From contig CAWIMY010000007.1 in the NCBI GenBank assembly GCA_963837355.1, forward strand, positions 310,001 to 374,000: a stretch of DNA of 64,000 nt, in the 5' to 3' direction. This document shows, piece after piece, positions 61,281-64,000 of the stretch (the stretch's first letter is position 1; each line of letters starts with the position of its first letter). Under the pieces are notes generated by a model. The model was given only the letters and a program-made list of their open reading frames with translations. It made no database searches and was not told where the DNA came from. Source of the stretch: Aureispira sp963837355. Its GTDB lineage: Bacteria; Bacteroidota; Bacteroidia; Chitinophagales; Saprospiraceae. Both the position numbers and the translations under genes were made by a program.

Positions 61281-63134
61281 ATGGCAGACATTAATATCAT
61301 AGAAAAGGATTTAGCGCACGGTGGGCATCATGATGATCACGGACACGATGATCACGAGCACCACGGTGACAAATATCAGTCTTCCTTTGTCGACCGATAC
61401 ATTTTTAGCCAGGATCACAAAACAATTGCGAAGCAGTTTTTGATCACTGGTATGCTTTGGGCCATTATTGGTGCAGGCATGTCTATAATTTTCCGTCTGC
61501 AATTGGGCTTTCCTGATTCAGACATGGCTTGGCTACAGCCCCTATTAGGGGGGTGGATTACCATTGACCCTGTTAGTGGTATGGGAGCTATTGACCCTGA
61601 TTTTTACTACGCGTTGGTTACGATGCACGGTACGATCTTAGTATTTTTCGTATTAACGGCTGGTTTATCGGGCACCTTTAGTAACCTACTTATTCCATTG
61701 CAACTAGGAGCTAGAGATATGGCTTCGCCGTTGATGAACATGTTATCTTATTGGTTCTTCTTCTTGGCGGGTATGATCTTGTTGATCTCTTTGTTTTTGA
61801 ACACTGGACCATTTTCAGGTGGTTGGACAGGTTATCCTCCGTTGTCGGCTTTGCCACAAGCATCGGATGGATCTAAGGCAGGAGCTACGCTATGGGTAAT
61901 GTCTTTAGTATTCTTTGTTGTATCGGTTCTATTGGGTGGTATCAACTACATCACTACGATTTTGAACATGAGAACAAAAGGAATGCACATGTTTAGAATG
62001 CCCTTGACTATTTGGGCCTTCTTTATCACAGCCGTATTGGGTTTGTTATCATTCCCTGTATTAGCCTCTGGTTTCTTCATGTTGACCTTTGACCGTGTTT
62101 TAGATACGTCTTTTTTCTTGAACGAAATTTACATTGCTGGAGAAGCGCTTGAAACACGCGTAGGTGGTTCTGCTATCTTATACCAACACTTGTTCTGGTT
62201 CTTGGGACACCCTGAGGTTTACATCATTATTTTGCCTGCTATGGGGATTGTATCAGAAGTATTATCTGTACACTGCCGCAAACCAATCTTTGGTTATAAA
62301 GCAATGGTTTTCTCTATCTTGGCTATTGGGGTTTTGTCGTTCTTGGTATGGGCGCACCACATGTATATGTCAGGAATGAACCCCTTCATCGCTAACATCT
62401 TCGTTTTATTTACTTTGATTATCGCGGTACCTTCTGCGGTTAAAGTATTTAACTGGATTGCTACGATCTGGGGAGGAAATCTACATGTCAATTCCGCTTC
62501 GCTTTTCTCGATAGGCTTTGTGTCTATGTTTATTTCTGGTGGTTTGACAGGTATTTTCTTAGGAAACGCTGCTATTGATATTCAACAACACGATACCTAC
62601 TTCGTAGTAGCTCACTTCCATATTGTAATGGGAGTTGCGGCCTTCTTTGGTATGTTTGCTGGAATCTACCACTGGTTCCCTCGTTTGTACGGTCGTTTCA
62701 TGAACGAGACCTTGGGTAAAATTCATTTCTGGGGAACGTTGATTGGTTCTTACGCGATCTTTGGCCCTATGCACTACTTAGGTATGGCAGGTGTACCTCG
62801 TCGTTACTACCGCTTTGATACGTTTGATGCTTTTGCTGAATTCTCAGGAATGAATCAATTCATCACGATTGCAGCGATGTTGACTTTTGTTGTACAGATT
62901 CTATTTGTAATCAACTTCTTCTACTCTATTTACAGAGGAAGAAAGCAGACCAAAATGAATCCTTGGAATGCCACTACTTTAGAGTGGACGGCACCAATCA
63001 ACGCTGGACACGGCAACTGGGAAGGAGAAATCCCCGCTGTACACCGCTGGCCTTATGACATGGGTCGTCACGGTAGAGACTTTATCATGCAAACCGAACC
63101 CCTTGCCGAAGGCGAGATAGACGGAGGACATTAG
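61281..63134 (+). CDS. coxA: Cytochrome c oxidase subunit I, A1 type (617 aa)
   Basis: Reduces O2 to water and pumps protons. The N-terminus is His/Asp-rich (HGGHHDDHGHDDHEHHGD, residues about 14-31), then 12 or more membrane helices. Ligands: heme a His116 (MHGTI) and His447, heme a3 His445 in VVAHFHIVMG, CuB His310, His359 and His360 in GHPEVY and AHHMYM; Tyr314 is the crosslink. GHPEVY with Glu marks an A1-type D-channel enzyme. Subunit III is not fused and was not found here; it may lie to the right. A perfect hairpin follows before ctaB. Confidence 0.95.
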   Translation: MADINIIEKDLAHGGHHDDHGHDDHEHHGDKYQSSFVDRYIFSQDHKTIAKQFLITGMLWAIIGAGMSIIFRLQLGFPDSDMAWLQPLLGGWITIDPVSGMGAIDPDFYYALVTMHGTILVFFVLTAGLSGTFSNLLIPLQLGARDMASPLMNMLSYWFFFLAGMILLISLFLNTGPFSGGWTGYPPLSALPQASDGSKAGATLWVMSLVFFVVSVLLGGINYITTILNMRTKGMHMFRMPLTIWAFFITAVLGLLSFPVLASGFFMLTFDRVLDTSFFLNEIYIAGEALETRVGGSAILYQHLFWFLGHPEVYIIILPAMGIVSEVLSVHCRKPIFGYKAMVFSILAIGVLSFLVWAHHMYMSGMNPFIANIFVLFTLIIAVPSAVKVFNWIATIWGGNLHVNSASLFSIGFVSMFISGGLTGIFLGNAAIDIQQHDTYFVVAHFHIVMGVAAFFGMFAGIYHWFPRLYGRFMNETLGKIHFWGTLIGSYAIFGPMHYLGMAGVPRRYYRFDTFDAFAEFSGMNQFITIAAMLTFVVQILFVINFFYSIYRGRKQTKMNPWNATTLEWTAPINAGHGNWEGEIPAVHRWPYDMGRHGRDFIMQTEPLAEGEIDGGH

Positions 63135-63151
63135 AAAATATATTGTAAGTA

Positions 63152-63216
63152 TTCAGCGTTTATTGAACTCCACTATGCAGCTCTGCTGTAGCGAGACCCA
63201 ATAAACGCTGAACTTT
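63152..63216 (+). terminator. Hairpin between coxA and ctaB (terminator or attenuator)
   Basis: Perfect 14-bp stem TTCAGCGTTTATTG (63152-63165) with CAATAAACGCTGAA (63199-63212), 33-nt loop, then CTTTTATA. The T-run is weak, so it may only partly stop transcription before ctaB or protect the coxA mRNA end. Confidence 0.6.
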
Positions 63217-63232
63217 TATAAATATCATCAAG

Positions 63233-64000
63233 TTGGCAACAGCAAACAGCAATGCAGCAAGTATTGTAACAGGAATCAGAAGTAAAATCAACGACTACAA
63301 ACTTTTAACGAAGTTTAAACTGTCATTGTTGGTAGTTTTTTCGGCATGTATTACCTTTATGCTGGGAACTGCCCACTATCCTTGGCAAGCGTTAATACGC
63401 TTGGCTTTGGGCGGGATGTTAGTCACAGGAGCAGCCAATGCGCTGAACCAAGTGCTAGAGAAAGATTATGATAAATTGATGAAACGCACGGCCGATCGTC
63501 CTCTTCCTAGTGGTCGAATGGAATCTTCCGAAGCGGTATTGGTGGCTGGTATTTTGAGTGTCATGGGCTTATTGCTTTTGGCAACATTTAACCCAACAAC
63601 AGCCATGCTAGGGGCGTTATCATTGGTCTCGTATTCCTTTATCTATACCCCCATGAAGCGGGTTTCTCCGGCTGCCGTATGGATTGGCGCTATTCCAGGT
63701 GCTTTACCGATGGCGATTGGTTGGGTAGCCGCAGAGAATAGTTTAGGGCCGATTGCAATTTTCTTATTTAGTTTGCAGTTTTTTTGGCAATTTCCCCATT
63801 TTTGGGCGATTGCTTGGGTCGCACACAAAGACTATACAGGAGCGGGCTTCTATTTATTGCCTTCCAAAAAAGAGGATGGTAGAGACAAAAGCACCGCTTT
63901 GCAAACGGTATTTTATGCCGCTGTTTTGATTCCAATGAGTATTTTGCCCTATTCAATGGGTATCAGTGGGTGGATCGCTTGTAGCGTGATGTTGGCGATG
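63233..64000 (+). CDS. ctaB: Protoheme IX farnesyltransferase (heme O synthase), 3' partial
   Basis: Adds the farnesyl tail to heme B for the aa3 oxidase encoded upstream. In-frame stop TGA at 63209 and a TTG at 63233 make that TTG the likely start; no ATG is available before the conserved part (KINDYKLLTKFKLSLLVVFS). The prenyl-diphosphate binding motif NALNQVLEKDYDKLMKRTADRPLPSG region (first Asp-rich motif, positions from about residue 73) and SFIYTPMKRVSP are present, as well as the FFWQFPHFWAIAW helix with its HxDY continuation AHKDYTGAG. The gene leaves the window after about 256 codons; full CtaB has about 290-300. Confidence 0.9.
   Translation, partial: MATANSNAASIVTGIRSKINDYKLLTKFKLSLLVVFSACITFMLGTAHYPWQALIRLALGGMLVTGAANALNQVLEKDYDKLMKRTADRPLPSGRMESSEAVLVAGILSVMGLLLLATFNPTTAMLGALSLVSYSFIYTPMKRVSPAAVWIGAIPGALPMAIGWVAAENSLGPIAIFLFSLQFFWQFPHFWAIAWVAHKDYTGAGFYLLPSKKEDGRDKSTALQTVFYAAVLIPMSILPYSMGISGWIACSVMLAM

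Noticed and set aside
1..64000. CRISPR arrays, tRNA or rRNA genes, insertion sequences, prophage
   Set aside because: Both strands were read for spaced repeats, cloverleaf ends, transposase motifs and terminal inverted repeats; none was found.

Overview
The window looks like chromosomal DNA of a Bacteroidota bacterium, most plausibly near the Saprospiria (phylum fairly sure, class is inference). The signs are a C-terminal type IX secretion sorting domain, a TonB receptor with a carboxypeptidase-regulatory N-terminus, several OmpA-C proteins, PPK2, a DUF2027-Smr protein, Alternative Complex III joined to an aa3 oxidase, and promoters of the Bacteroidota form TTG-N20-TANNTTTG/A. I see no tRNA, rRNA, CRISPR array, transposase or phage gene.

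Layout. 1-1.3 kb: 3' end of an OmpA-family protein. 1.4-6.9 kb: two tandem copies of an unrecognised two-gene module (small acidic protein, then larger coiled-coil plus beta-rich protein). 6.9-11.3 kb (minus): TPR protein, DUF2007-like protein, outer-membrane barrel, acyl-CoA dehydrogenase. 11.9-14.7 kb (minus): a third, divergent copy of the module. 14.8-18.2 kb (minus): NarL-type regulator, TPR histidine kinase, FAH-family hydrolase. 18.5-19.1 kb: a promoter-to-terminator unit of about 570 nt without a credible ORF, rich in hairpins, a candidate structured RNA. 19.3-24.9 kb: lipoprotein, cystathionine beta-synthase, enoyl-CoA isomerase, rpiB, rhodanese lipoprotein and two paralogous exported proteins. 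25.2-30.6 kb: a type I export operon whose ABC ATPase is degenerate in four of five motifs, then ppk2. 30.8-49 kb: PD40-OmpA protein, DUF3137 protein, outer-membrane barrel, TonB receptor, long-form urocanase, T9SS lipase, an exported coiled-coil protein beside a membrane-anchored TPR-CHAT protein, and a DUF2027-Smr protein. 49.5-64 kb: one long respiratory operon, actA-actB-actC-actD-actE-actF-coxB-coxA-ctaB.

The respiratory operon forms a quinol-to-oxygen chain: menaquinol is oxidised by the ActC/ActF membrane subunits with ActB iron-sulfur centres, electrons pass through ActA and ActE c-hemes to CuA on CoxB and the heme-copper centre of CoxA, and CtaB makes heme O for the oxidase. Its proteins carry unusual additions: ActE is fused to an OmpA peptidoglycan-binding domain, ActF has a long His/Asp-rich insert, CoxA a His-rich N-terminus and CoxB a long C-terminal extension. 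actA is split by a +1 frame change, and actC is followed in frame, after one TAA, by 67 coding-like codons.

Best candidates for something undescribed are the three-copy small/large gene module, the putative large RNA at 18.5-19.1 kb, the ActE-OmpA fusion and the degenerate export ATPase. All functional statements rest on reading the sequence alone; no database search was possible.
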